Assembly: GCA_029990175.1 (NCBI GenBank)
Contig: JARKIP010000017.1
Location: 11,798,001-11,862,000 of the forward strand
Origin: Petunia secreta
Lineage: Eukaryota; Streptophyta; Magnoliopsida; Solanales; Solanaceae
DNA: 64,000 nucleotides
Direction of reading: 5' to 3'
The notes under the pieces are model-generated. The model was not told the origin of the DNA, did no database searches, and saw only the letters and a list, made by a program, of their open reading frames with translations. Position numbers and translations under genes: made by a program. Positions 33,966-46,153 of the stretch are shown in pieces (the stretch's first letter is position 1; every line of letters begins with the position of its first letter).

Positions 33966-36740
33966 ATGTCTTCTACCCATTATGTGCAAAAGTCTTCTGG
34001 GCCATCAGAGGAAAGGGTCGTTGACGACAATACCATGGTGGTGGGCGACGAGTTGGTGAACGTGCCTTTACCATTGTAAGTTATATCCGGAGAAAGGTGA
34101 TAATGAAGCTACCTCTTATTCGGGTGAACGCCATAATCCCACCAATCAGGAATATGCATCCATTGAAGACGACGAAGTAGCGACTGAAAAACTGCTGAAG
34201 GCAATGATGAGGTAGAAATTGCAAAGGCCTCAAAGCCCAAGAGAAAAAAGTCTTTCACCGGAGAACTTAAATCTCACTAAGCGATTTCCTCGAAATATGA
34301 CCCCGGTAAAGATTTTAGGTTGCAAAAACAAACAGCTTCTGACCTCGAGAAAAATAGAAATGTGCCCGTTCAACTTTCACCAAGCCTAATCACGCAAGCT
34401 CACATTAATCTAGTTCGAGAGGATTGTACTTGGGGCCCCGAGGTCTAAATTGTAATCCCTGCCCCGGAGAGTCGCACTTGCGATAGAGTGGTCGGGCTCT
34501 CTTTCGTTTATACTTATCCTTTCACAATAGGTTTTACCCTCTCCATTCATCATGTGGCCGACACTTTTTGCCGAACCTACAAATTGTGCTTAGCCCAACT
34601 GGGTTCCGACTTTTGGAGGGTTATTCAGTGTCTTGACTTCTTAAGTCAACGAGCTAAGGTCCCTTTAACTTTTGATAATTTGATTTTCTTTTTCTATCCC
34701 ACTCTGCACAAGGATGGAGTTGTTCAATTGAACAAACGAGGCAAATTTTCATTAATCACGAAGGGTGATGACACCGAGGAGCGCGGCTGGTGTGATCGGT
34801 TCGTTCTCATCTTAACTGCTTTTATTTCAACTGAGGCTGGGTTTCCCAAAGTGTGGAACAAAACTCGTAAGTAACCGAACCTTGGTTTTCCCCTTTTTAT
34901 CTTCATAATTTTCCTAAATTCTAACCAATCTCTCGTATTTCCAGCGGAAAAACCTTCCAATCAACCCTCTAAAGGGTTTGACTACTTGGGTCCAAGCCAT
35001 TATCAATGCCAAACTAAGGCAAGAGAGGTCATGAATGATTCTGGCGGCGCTGGATGAGAATTAGAGGTCGTGCAAATGACACGGTAAGTGTGGATTATGC
35101 TTTTTCTTCCTATCTCAAGGACTTGCCCTTACACTACCTCTTTCTTTTTTAGGCTTCCCCAATAGGGCAGCTACCGAGCTGGAGGAAGAAGAAAAGAAAG
35201 TGAAGAAAAAAGAGAATAACAAGAAAAATAAGAAGGAAAAGAGAGAGAAAGTTGAAGTCCCCGAGTTTGGGATAGCCTGAAAGACTTGGAGGATTCAGTT
35301 GAGGTCCTCACCAAATCCAAAGCTCCAAAGAGGTCGCCTAGTCGTGAGGCCTCTAGAGGTCAAAATCCTCAATTTAGTTGTTTTCTTCACTTCTTCTTTC
35401 TTTTCCCTTAGATGACCCATTTATCTGTTCAAATCTAAAGAGAAGAATGGAAACACCAACAAGCCCTTCCAAAGCCAAACGTCCTCGGATGAAACCACCT
35501 GTGGTTCCACGGTAAGGCCTGATTGACGAGCCTGAGGACGATGTTGCTCGTGGTGAAGTAGAGGTGATTAACCATGAAGAACCAAGCCAAAATACTGAAA
35601 AGGTTAGGGGTAATGCCAAGGTGGCTGAGGGTAAAGTTGCCAAAAACCTTCCCACCAAGGAGAGACCAACTGCCGATTCTGCTCGAACTGAGGAGAGGGC
35701 AACTGACGACTCTGCTCGGGCTGCTTCCCGACCTGATCACCCCTTGGCTTCCAAGTCGAACATCAGAAGAATTTGCATCCCTCATGATTCATGCATGCTG
35801 GATGACACAGTGGTCGTTCCCATCAGCCTTAGGGGTTTGCTTGGAGTGAGAACGCCTCCAAGATTTTCCCATCGATGACTTGATGGCTTACAAAACTCAA
35901 CACACAGTTCATGTTATCTCTTACTACTTTGAATCTTTTCATCCTCGGTTACCTTTGCCTCTTTATAACCCTTTTCACCTTGTTTGCAGAGATATGTTTA
36001 AGCTATGAAGGCAGCTAAGATTGAAGCTCTCCGAGCGAAAAAACTTAGTAAAGTCGGGGAGCAACGGGATCGCACAAAGGCTGGACTCCAGGCCAAATTC
36101 TCTGAGCTTGAGAAACATTTGCTCGATTCTAAAATTGAGCTGGACCGAGCTCACAAAGCAGCTAGTGAGACCTCGAGCTAACCAAATCCTGCGAGATCAT
36201 AGCCAAACTTGAAATAAAAAAAAAGGACTCAAGAAGAAAATCTCCGAGCTGAAAGTGGAAGGCAGATATATGCAGCGCATGCGGCGATCAATGATCTGGC
36301 CGGAAAGCTTCAGAGTAAGTAGATAGAATTCTTGCTAAAGATAACCGAGCTTGAGGCCAAAGCCCAAGCCCTTGAGGCACAAGTTGAGACACTTCAGAGA
36401 GAAGGAACAACTTCTTCATCTGAGCTTAAGTCCAAGTTCAAAGCTAAGCTGAAGTCCAAAGATACTAGAGCCCGTGTTGACAGAAACTGGGCTATTATTC
36501 AAACCAAACTGAAGACTCTCGAGCAGTGCAGGGCTAGAATGAACTTGGATGAAGAAATAGCCAAGGCAAAAGATGGTGTTGCCAAGGCTCAAGCTATCTT
36601 ACACAAGCTTCCCTCAAGAAGTGAAAGCTCAAACGACGAAGATGAAGAGAACGAAGGTTCTAAGGCTTCAACTTCTAGTGAAGATGAGGTGATGAGTGAC
36701 ACCTCGTCAGTTTTTTTTTTTTTTTTTTTTTTTGCTTAGG
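33966..36740 (+). pseudogene. Spliced-type plant transposon ORF (putative gypsy type transposon domain plus coiled coil)
   Basis: The segment at 34488-34874 (VGLSFVYTYPFTIGFTL... ending GFPKVWN) has the layout of the 'putative gypsy type transposon' domain (PF04195). It is followed by a donor-like AAGTAA, an acceptor at about 34945, the TWVQAI...RQERSW segment, another GTAAGT/TTTTTTAG pair (35083/35153) and a Lys/Glu-rich stretch. From 36008 the frames are heptad-rich and charged (AAKIEALRAKKL, ITELEAKAQALEAQVE), ending near 36740 after a 20-T run. Stops at about 34078 and 34446 and several frame changes make it a pseudogene. Function of the intact relative is unknown. It may be the antisense ORF of the surrounding minus-strand element. 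Confidence 0.6.
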
Positions 36741-37499
36741 CCTTCGAGCCTTAGGCCATGGAGCCGCTGTATTTTAAATACTCTTGTGCTGGCCTTCGAG
36801 CCTTTAATGAACTTTGAATGCTTCAAGTGCTAGTCTTTACTTTGTGGTGAAAGCGCTTGACATGTCACTTGAGTATTGCTTGCAAGACTTAGATAAGTTT
36901 TACTTAAGATAAAGCTAGCTTAGAACAATGTCTCGTCCTCGAGCCAAGGCTTAAAAATAAAAATTGGCTTCATACATCGGATAAAAAAAAACTGAATCGA
37001 GTTTTATTCCATTGATGAAATTCGAGTCGATTTACATAAAAGCTAGACGTGATGAGACTCAGGCAAGTTCTTATTACAAAAGCCACCTCGGATGATTACG
37101 ACAGATAACTAAGTTAACTCTTAAGGGAAGAGTCCCCGGTGTACAGATAGCTAGTCTTCGGGTTTCGTTCGAAGTCCCTAGTTGAAGGCTGATTGAAATA
37201 ACTCTGCATCCCTCAGTGGTCAGGTGTAAAGAATGAAGACCCGAGCACTGTGTATCATTCCCTCGGCTTTCTGAAAAGGTCAAGCAAAGACAAACGAGGG
37301 GTTAGTATTATTCGACCCAAACGTTGGAGCATTGACAACTTGATGTCGTAGGTAAAAGATTGTGTTTGACAAAGGGTAACGTACCTCAATGTCAAAAGTA
37401 ATAGTATTTTAAGTTGGAGATATTCCAATTTAAAGGCTCTTGATTGCCAGCCAAATGTTGAACTTCTTTTTTAGCAAGCTTTGTTTAAATCAGCATAAT
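36741..37499. other. Non-coding spacer in the Grande-like remnant
   Basis: No frame with a recognisable domain. It separates the coiled-coil ORF on + from the truncated RT on -, and probably contains the 3' end of the antisense transcript and the deletion scar of pol. Confidence 0.4.
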
Positions 37500-38460
37500 C
37501 GACACACATCCTCTACTTGTAGTTTTTCTTTTGAACAACTACCACATTGGTGAGCCAATCGGGATATTTAACTTCTCTAATGAAACCATTGTCGCTCAAC
37601 CTCTTTGTCTCCTCCTGAATTGCCTTTTTCTTCACACCAGCATCTGGCCTCTTCTTTTGTTTCACAGGGGGTTGGTTGGGATCCACATTTAACTTGTATG
37701 TCATTATCTGTGGGTCAATCCTTACCATGTCTACGTGAGACCAGGAAAAACAATCATCATTAGCTTTCCGCAACTCAATGAGAGCTTTTTTTCACTCGCT
37801 ATCCAGCTCCGAGCCTGGAAATACTTTTCTCTCTAGGAATTTTCCTGATAAGGCAAAAGATTCCAACTCTTCAATCATTGAGTCTTTGGCCATTTATTTC
37901 TGGGGTTCCTGTATGAATGCTGGTACCTTCTCCACTTCTCCTTGAGAGCTTATTTCAAGAACCGAGCTCTTTTGCTCATTAGTCCCCGGGCTAAGTAATT
38001 GCTATTTGGATGGCCAACTAGGGCGACTTCAGTCTTCATCGCAACTGAATAGCATTCGCGAGCTATTTGTTGCTCACCTTGGATGGCATGAATTCCCCAT
38101 GGGGTTGGGAATTTAACGACTTGGTGTAAGGTGGATGGATCGGCTTTCATTTCATGAATCCAGGGCCTTCCGAGGATAACATTGTAGACCATATCCTCAA
38201 CCATCACTTGAAAATAGTTTTCTTATTAACTCCTTCGGTAGTTGTAGTAAGAGTGATCTCTCCTAGCATCCTCTCCATGGAGTTGTTGAATCCTATCAGT
38301 ATGGTTACCTTCGGGATGACAAGGCCATTCAACCACATCTTCTTAACAACCCCATACTTGATGATATTTAATGAGCTGCCAAGATCGATCAAGACTCGCT
38401 TGACATCACAATTATTAATCCTCAGCATGATCACTAGGGCATCATGATGGGGAAACATAA
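37500..38460 (-). pseudogene. pol: Tat-type protease and start of RT, truncated
   Basis: On the minus strand: FPHHDALVIMLRINNCDVKRVLIDLGSSLNIIK (split here as a protease start; active site reads DLGSS in place of DSGSS), then YNVILGRPWIHEMKA and FPTPWGIHAIQGEQ of the protease tail, then SWSHVDMVRIDP...KQKKRPDAG...FIREVKYPDWLTNVVVV, the start of Tat-type RT, and VDYADLNKAC after a TAG at about 37515. The RT stops short there. Several frame changes occur. The + strand copy at 46917-47900 is homologous. Confidence 0.75.
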
Positions 38461-38479
38461 TGCCATCATAATCTTCTAC

Positions 38480-38734
38480 ATCAAAAACTATTTGGAGAGA
38501 CGCTCAAGAAGGGAGCACTATTGGATCTTTTAATGAGCTGGCTGATCTGTTCATCAAGGCGCACAGCGGGGCCTAAAAGGTTAATAAGAGGAAATAAGAC
38601 ATCTTCTATGTTAATCAGAGGCCGAGGGAACATCTCAAATATTTCATAGAACATTTCTAAGTGGAGCTGATGGACATGCCTCCTATGGATGACTACTTGG
38701 CCATGAATGCAACCAACTTGGAGGCATGCACCGA
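38480..38734 (+). pseudogene. gag: Gag fragment of the Tat-type element (+), cut by element C
   Basis: Reads FNELADLFIKAHSGA, then (after stops) RPREHLKYFIEHF and MPPMDDYLAMNATNLEAC, the pattern of the retrotransposon gag domain in Tat elements. The same frame continues at 46154 beyond element C (TDLKKNLQE), which shows that C landed inside it. Confidence 0.6.
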
Positions 38735-39488
38735 TGATGCAGGGTAAACCTACGAAAGCGATAAAGAGATAAAAGCGAGACGAGACTTACACTAAAGTTT
38801 GAGTAGCAACGAAGAACTTGTTCCGTTACACCCCAAACGATTGGAAAGAATCACCTAACACTATGCAACTATCCTCAAGAGGCACGAGGCTCAAGCAAAT
38901 AGAATGATCGAAGATGGATTGAAGAGCAACTTGGATTCATCCAATTGATTTCAAGCCAAAAAGGTTACAAGTTTCAAGAACTATGCTCATTCAATGTGTT
39001 TTGTGTTCAAGGTAATGTGTAAAGCAATAAATGATGAAAGGGGGGCATTTATAGCACCCCATTACAATATTTCCTAGATTCTGGTCCGCTGCTACTCAAG
39101 TCCTCTTCGCGATCGCGCTAGAGTATATGCGATCGCGCAGGGCACTTAAAAGCTGAAGCTCGCGATAGCGCGAGGCTTGGCGCTGTCGCGCAGGCAAAAG
39201 AATCACTCTACGCAATCGCGCAGGTTGATGACGCGATCGCGAAGAACAAGTGTCCGTTCTTAGGCAGTAAGCTCAGCAGATTTCCCCTGTTTTGCCCTAT
39301 TTTGCTCCCCTGCTTCTTGCACTGTTTCCTGCCCTGTTTCCACATGGATTGAGCTCCAATGCATTGTCTTTAAATCCTCTCTCGAGCTCGTATCATCCAC
39401 GTCTCTCCAAACCAAGTGTAGGTGAGCGTCTTGTATATCCTTGGCTTGACTTCGAGTGAATGGTCTCGATGCAATTTGGGTTGCATCA
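38735..39488 (-). repeat. 3' LTR of element C (754 bp)
   Basis: On the minus strand it starts TGATGCAACC after the purine tract (complement of 39489-39498) and ends CCCTGCATCA. The palindrome cluster is at 39107-39243; the TATA box near 39053 again lies in an inverted repeat. Confidence 0.94.
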
Positions 39489-42292
39489 TCCTCCCCTTGG
39501 TGCCAACTTCCCCTTCCTTTGGTTGGGAAATCGTTCCTTGCGGAAGTGCACCCACACCCAATCTCTATTCTTAAAGTCCACCTTCTTTTTTCCTTTGTTT
39601 TTCTCGGTTGCTATCTTCTCATAGGCCTCTTCCAAAGTCTTCCGCACCTTGGCATGAAGTTCAAGCAATGCCTTGGCCCGAGCTTTTCCTTCAAAATCAA
39701 CAACCACATCCCTTGGCAAAGGGGTAAGATCAAGAGGAATCAATGGGTTAAAACCATAAACACACTCAAATGGAGTCATGCCAATCATGCGATGTAAAGT
39801 GCGGTTATATGCAAACTCCATGAGTGGTAGCTTATCAATCCAAGTCCCGGCCTTTCCTTTGGTCATAGCTCGAAGTAGAGCTCCCAAAGTCCGAATCACC
39901 ACCTCGGTTTGCCCATCGGTTTGAGGGTGGTGGGACGTGGAGAAGAGCAACTTGGTGCCAAGAGCACCCCACAAACACTTCCAAAAATGGCTAAGGAACT
40001 TGGAGTCCCTGTCACTAACAATGGTGCGAGGCACCCCATGCAATTTCAAGACATTATCAATAAACAAGGAAGCTACATGTTGGGCATCATTAGTCTTTTT
40101 GCACGGAATGAAGTGAGCCATTTTGGAGAAACGTTCAACGACAACAAAAATGCTATTGTGTCCTCCTCTAGTCCGGGGTAAAGCCATAACAAAATCCATA
40201 GAAAGATCAACCCACGGACTAGTAGGAATGGGCAAAGGAGTGTATAGCCCTTGGTTGTTGGACCTAGACTTGGCCCTTCTGCAATCCAAGCAAGCATTGC
40301 AAAATCGCTCCACAAGAGGCCTCATTTTTGGCCAATGGAATTGCTCTTTAAGTATGGCCATGGTCTTGCCCACCCCAAAGTTACCCATCAAGCCTCCGCA
40401 ATGTGCTTCTTGAACTAGCACATCTCTCCAAGAGGACTCGGGGACACACACTCGCCCATGCTTGAAAATGTAGCCATCTACCCATTGGTATTTTTCCACC
40501 CTTTCCCCACTCACTAGAGCATCATGAATGCTCTTGAGCTTTGGGTCATGAGCATACAATGACTTGATACTCTCAAAACCCATAAGTCTAGAAGCGAGAG
40601 TGGTGGCAAGAGCGAATTTTCTTGAAAGCGCATCGGCCACAATATTGTCCTTGCCCCTTTTGTAATGAATCACATAAGGGAAGGACTCAATGAACTCCAC
40701 CCATTTGGCATGTCTCTTGTTCAACTTCTCTTGGCCTCTTAGATGCTTGAGTGACTCATGGTCACTCTTGATCACAAATTCCCGAGGCCATAGATAGTGT
40801 TGCCAATGGGCTAAAGCTCTCACTAGGGCATACAACTCCTTTTCATACGTGGAGTAATTCAAGGTTGCGCCCTTCAGCTTCTCACTAAAGTAGGCAACGG
40901 GTTTCCCTTCTTGCATGAGAACACCCCCAATTCCCAGCCCCGAGGCATCACACTCAACCTCAAAAGCCTTCCCAAAGTCGGGCAATTATAGCAAGGGGGC
41001 GGTACTCAACCTACTCTTCAATTCTTAGAAAGCTCTCTCTTGAGGCTCTTCCCACACAAAGGGTTTATCTTTCTTCACCAACTCGGTGAGTGGTGCGGCA
41101 ATGGTGCTAAAGTCTCTAACAAAGCGCCTATAGAAACTAGCAAGGCCATGGAAACTCCTCACATGAGAAACGGTGGTAGGAGTAGGCCAATCTCTAATGG
41201 CTTCAACTTTGGACTCATCAACTTCCACACCATTGACACTAACAACAAAGCCCAAAAAGACAACCTTTTCAACACAAAAGGCACACTTCTTAAAATTGGC
41301 ATAGAGCTTTTCGGCTCGTAGCACTTCAAGCACTTGACTCAAGTGGCCCACATGGTCGTCTATTGACTTACTATAAATCAATATGTCATCAAAGTAGACG
41401 ACCACGAATTTGTTGATGAATGGCTTAAGCACGTGGTTCATTAATCTCATGAAAGTGCTAGGTGCGTTGGAGAGGCCAAAGGGCATCACCAACCATTCAT
41501 ATAGACCAAACTTGGTCTTGAATGCGGTTTTCCATTCATCCCCGGGTTTCATCCGGATTTGATGGTAGCCGGACCTAAGGTCTATTTTAGAAAAGACACT
41601 AGAACCACTAAGCTCATCCAACATATCATCCAAACGAGGTATGGGATGTCGATACTTTACCGTGATCTTGTTGACCGCTCGACAATCCACACACATCCTC
41701 CAAGTGCCATCCTTCTTTGGAACGAGGATCACGAGCACGGCACAAGGACTCAAGCTTTCCCTCTCCAAGCCTTTTGTAAGCAACTCATCAATTTGCCTTT
41801 TCAACTCCCTCGTGTCCTCGGGATTGCTTCTATATGCCGGCTTATTGGGAATTTGAGATCTCGGGACAAAGTCAATTTGATGTTCAATACCCCTCAAGGG
41901 AGGTAATCCATCCGGAATCTCTTCCGGGAACATGTCCTCAAAGACCTTCAAAACATTGTCAGTGGCACTAGGCAAAGGGTTAGGGTTAGATAAATAATCA
42001 CTTTCGGAATTTAAAACCATACCTTTGTGCACTAGGCATATGAGCATCTTGGTGCCATCATTACCTCTCAAATATTCACCCGGTTGCATCATGGCACAAT
42101 GCGACCGGTGGAAGATGGTGGAGTCTCGGCCAAAGGTTTGGCCACAACCGGAGACTTGGCCTTAGCCGCTTCTCTCAACTCTTTCATTCGCCGATAGTCT
42201 TCACTTACTTGTTTTGGGGTCAAAGGTGTAAGCACAAACCTCTTTCCCTCATGCTTAACAGTGTAAGTGTTGGCCCGGCCATCATGAACCAC
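39486..42292 (-). pseudogene. pol: Pol of element C, with stops and loss of the integrase tail
   Basis: In order: rest of protease (42292-42089), a frameshift near 42090, RT (42092-41025, with FSKIDLRSGYHQI and YFDD near 41395), stops at 41025 and 40986 (both CAA to TAA), then RNase H and integrase (40985-39486). RNase H starts ECDASGLGIGG; integrase keeps the HHCC finger (about 40400-40285), VSDRDSKF (about 40005) and QTDGQTEV (about 39918). It ends abruptly at KLAPRGG, where the sequence jumps into the polypurine tract, so the C-terminal part of integrase, the ISRTKSSQEGEDD box and the stem-loop seen in N are gone. Confidence 0.92.
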
Positions 42293-44101
42293 TTATTTGT
42301 CGTATTGCCAAGGCCTTCCAAACAAAAGGTGGCAAGCTTGCATTGGCACCACATCAAACATGTGTTCATCTTGATAGTTCCCAATCTTGAACCTAATCAA
42401 GACTTGCTTCACTACCCTCAATTCCCCACACTCACTCAACCATTGCAAACGGTAGGGGCTCGGGTGTTTAATGGTAGTCAACTTCAATTGTGAGACCAAG
42501 GATTGGCTCACCACATTTGCACAACTACCCGAGTCAATGATCATGGAACAAACTTGCCCCTTTACTCTACACCGGGCGTGGAACAAGTTCTCCCTTTTCT
42601 CATCCTCCCTCTCCTCACTCAACATGGTTCCCAAAATGCGACGCACCACAAGGAACATATTAGGATCATCCCCCTCCGTCGCTCTCTCTTCACCCTCACC
42701 CTCAACTTCCTCACTCTCCTCCTCAACATCTCCCTCGGACTCACTTTCCCCCTCATAGACCAACCCATCATCCATCACAATCATTGTTTTCCGGGTAGGG
42801 CACTCTTTGGCAAAGTGGCCATAACCCTTGCATTTGTGATATTGGAAAGAAGAAGGAGAAGGAGTATTTAAAGTATTTTTAGAATTACCTCCAACTTCTT
42901 TGTGGTTGCTCTTCAGGGTAGCCTTTTCAAAAGGTTTCTTTACATCTCGACTCCCACTTGCCCCACTAGCATATGGGCTCTTCCATTCTTTGGTGCGAGT
43001 TGATGGAGTGGTGATGGTAGTACTCCTATAGCGAGGAGCCTTCTCTTCTTTGAGCCATTTCTCGGCTTCAACCGCGGCATCACAAACATCTTGTAAGGAG
43101 TGGAAGATGTGAAGTCTCAATTGGGAGGCAATCTCCCTACTCAAACCACTTTTGAAACGGATGATAGCTTGTTCCTCATCCTCCATTTCCATATCAAGAG
43201 CTATCCGGTTTTTCTCAAAGTCGTTGAAATATTCATCAACGGACTTGTAACCTTGCTTCAATTCATAGAGCTTTTTAAGTTGCTCTTGTCGATACTTGGG
43301 AGTCACATACTTGTTGTTCATAATTTCTTTCAACTCTTCCCAAGTGATGTTCATTCGCAACCCAAGTCTCCTCCTTGATCGCTTGATGGATTCCCACCAA
43401 GTAGAGGCATAGGACTCAAATGATGATATAGCGTAGGTGGCCTTCTTCTCCTCGGTCATATCATTGGTGTCAAAGACCCGCTCCAATTGGATTTTCCATT
43501 CAAGAAAGGCTTCCGGATCACTAGTCCCTTTGAAGGGTGGGATTGTGATCTTCACACTATTGAGATTGGTGTCTCGACCCCCACGGTGTTGTTTCGGTTG
43601 AACCCCATAGTTGTCATTAACATCTTCATATTCCCTTCCCAAGTTTCTTCCCATATAAGCTCTTGGAGGTCCTCGACCTCGCCCACGACCTCTATCTACA
43701 CCTCGGCCTCCATTCATCGCTCTCCTATTTGGATAGGGAGCATCAAAGTAATCATCATCAAGTCCGAGGCTCTCCCCTTCTTGAGCTTCATCAACTTGCT
43801 CAAGAGGTGCAAGGTTTCTCCGAGGCCTTAGGAATGGGACATCTCCTTGGGGATTGCCCAACAATCTCTCTCTAGTAAGAGCCTCATCCCTCAACCGTTG
43901 TCGATGAACTAGCTCCGCATATTGATCCGGCTTCATGATGGAATCATCACTAGTGCCTTCATTGGGATCTTTTTGGACACTCGGGGTCCTCTCCTTTTCG
44001 AGAGCCTCCATTTTAAGGTTTAGGGTCTTCACCTCGGCTAACAAGCTAGCCAAGACGTCGGTTGGAACCTAATGGTACTCTTTGCTTTCTCCTCCGCCAT
44101 G
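42293..44101 (-). pseudogene. gag: Gag-protease of element C, frameshifted at the start
   Basis: The ATG at 44101 gives MAEEKAKST as in B, but a one-base loss near 44070 shifts the frame after about ten codons; the long frame then runs 44053-42293 (586 codons from an internal Met). The zinc knuckle reads YHKCKGYGHFAKEC: the first Cys is replaced by Tyr (near 42840). The protease site IDSGS (near 42538) is intact, unlike B. TAA at 42293-42295 ends the frame. Confidence 0.9.
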
Positions 44102-45381
44102 TACCTACAACAATCAAAACCAAGAAAAGAGATTTGAGTAAAAGTCCTCACTCACTCCCTCACTTTTGTTTGTCGCTCGGGTTCACTCAAGCTTGGGGTC
44201 GGTTTCACACAAACTTGAAATCAATGGCCTCCTCGTAGTTGCGCAACCTCCTCAAAGATCAATCCAAAATACAAGAACCAAATGCTCTTTGGGAAGAGTG
44301 GATTCAATGGGACTCTATCAACGCTAAGCTATTTGGTGCGCACTTGAACCAAACAATTAACTACGAATCTTCTTTGAATTCTACTCTCCTTCTAGGCACG
44401 AGTATCCTATTCGCACAAGGGATTAGTACTTATTGGGTAGAAGTGTTACCCTCAAAGTACTAACCGGAAGTGACGCGATCAAATGTTCAAAGATCGAATC
44501 GTCACCAAACGGATTCGGAATTGGATGAATTTTGGTTTGTGATCTAGAAACTCACCATATTTGATGATGCTATGGGAGTTTTGGTGGTTGGAAACTGTTA
44601 CGACGCCTTTGCGAACATTCTGTCCAACTTCAGGAAATTCTGGAAATTGGTACCCTTCGCGATCGCGTGCAGAGGGGCGCGATCGTGATGAACAAAATGC
44701 AGAAGGGACGCGATTGCGTGAGACCTCGCGCGATCGCGCAGGTCTGTTCAGCAGAACCAGAAACTCGACAGAAAAACAGCAGTTTTGGCACACAAACAAC
44801 CCAAATTCAATTTATTTCAGTTTTCAAGCTTCCAAATGGTGTTCACAACTGTAGTAAACAATCCCCAATGGTTTAAACAAACAAACAACCATCAAACAAC
44901 TTGCTTTCAATGATTTTTGATCAAGTTCTTCAAAATATTCAAACCTTCAAGAACCCAAAATTTTGATTTTCACTCCAATACTCCGAATGATGTTATGTTG
45001 GTATCAAAACGACGGGGTAACTATAAGGAACAATCCCCGACACCAAACATCCACAAAATCATAACATCAAACAAGTTTTGGCAAATTTTGCAAAATACTC
45101 AACCTAGGGTTCAAAATTTTCAACCTTTGATTTTCAACTCCAAAACGCTTTTTGTTGGTTCCCAATTGTCGAGATTACATAAACAAACAATCCCCGATAA
45201 TCAACACCAACAAAATCGTAACAACCAACGATTTCTAGCAAATTTTTGGGTTTTCAAGTTTTTTTGAATTTTTTTCTTCTTTTTCAATATAACAAGAACA
45301 AGAACAAGAAAATAAACACGGAACAAAGATGACAAGCACGAAGAGTAGGACGAGGGTTCGTAAGAACGCAACCCTAGCCTT
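44102..45381 (-). other. Untranslated leader of element C
   Basis: Matches the leader of B, with palindromic CGCGATCGCG-type motifs at about 44655-44745 and the acceptor-like TTGTAG|GTACATG at the gag start. Confidence 0.65.
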
Positions 45382-45393
45382 GCTCTGATACCA
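45382..45393 (-). promoter_or_regulatory. Primer binding site of element C (initiator tRNA-Met)
   Basis: Minus-strand TGGTATCAGAGC, two bases from the 5' LTR. Confidence 0.9.
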
Positions 45394-45395
45394 AC

Positions 45396-46148
45396 TGATG
45401 CAGGGTAAACCTACGAAAGCGATAAAGAGATAAAAGCGAGACGAGACTTACACTAAAGTTCGAGTAGCAACGAAGAACTTGTTCCGTTACACCCCAAACG
45501 ATTGAAAAAAATCACCTAACACTATGCAACTATCCTCAAGAGGCACGAGGCTCAAGCAAATAGAATGATCGAAGATGGATTGAAGAGCAACTTGGATTCA
45601 TCCAATTGATTTCAAGCCAAAAAGGTTACAAGTTTCAAGAGCTATGCTCATTCAATGTGTTTTGTGTTCAAGGTAATGTGTAAAGCAATAAATGATTAAA
45701 GGGGGCATTTATAGCACCCCATTACAATATTTCCTAGATTCTGGTCCGCTGCTACTCAAGTCCTCTTCGCGATCGCGCTAGAGTATATGCGATCGCGCAG
45801 GGCACTTAAAAGCTGAAGCTCGCGATAGCGCGAGGCTTGGCGCTGTCGCGCAGGCAAAAGAATCACTCTACGCAATCGCGCAGGTTGATGACGCGATCGC
45901 GAAGAACAAGTGTCCGTTCTTAGGCAGTAAGCTCAGCAGATTTCCCCTGTTTTGCCCTATTTTGCTCCCCTGCTTCTTGCACTGTTTCCTGCCCTGTTTC
46001 CACATGGATTGAGCTCCAATGCATTGTCTTTAAGTCCTCTCCCGAGCTCGTATCATCCACGTCTCTCCAAACCAAGTGTAGGTGAGCGTCTTGTATATCC
46101 TTGGCTTGACTTCGAGTGAATGGTCTCGATGCAATTTGGGTTGCATCA
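45396..46148 (-). repeat. 5' LTR of element C (753 bp)
   Basis: Pairs with 38735-39488. Palindrome cluster at 45768-45904. Confidence 0.94.
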
Positions 46149-46153
46149 ACCGA

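Larger units (their letters stand above)
33105..38470 (-). mobile_element. Tat/Grande-like remnant on minus strand with antisense ORF
   Basis: Read on the minus strand: protease and start of RT (38460 to about 37500), a non-coding stretch, an ORF in the antisense direction (33966-36740, +), a purine-rich tract (complement of about 33646-33662, GAGGGGTGGGGGGAC) and a 3' LTR candidate down to 33105. Antisense ORFs between pol and the 3' LTR are known in Grande/Tat elements. Most of pol (rest of RT, RNase H, integrase) and any 5' LTR are missing. The junction near 38470 with + strand gag is abrupt. Confidence 0.55.
38735..46148 (-). mobile_element. Element C: chromovirus of the B family, minus strand
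   Basis: 7414 bp between ACCGA duplications (38730-38734, 46149-46153). LTRs at 38735-39488 (3') and 45396-46148 (5') differ by about seven substitutions and one base of length. Leader, gag and pol are very close to B. The end of integrase has been lost by deletion and gag-pol carries stops and frameshifts, so it is not autonomous. Confidence 0.95.

Noticed and set aside
41040..43875. Several + strand frames across element C
   Set aside because: Complement of the minus-strand gag-pol; they mirror the same shadow frames seen opposite A, B and N.
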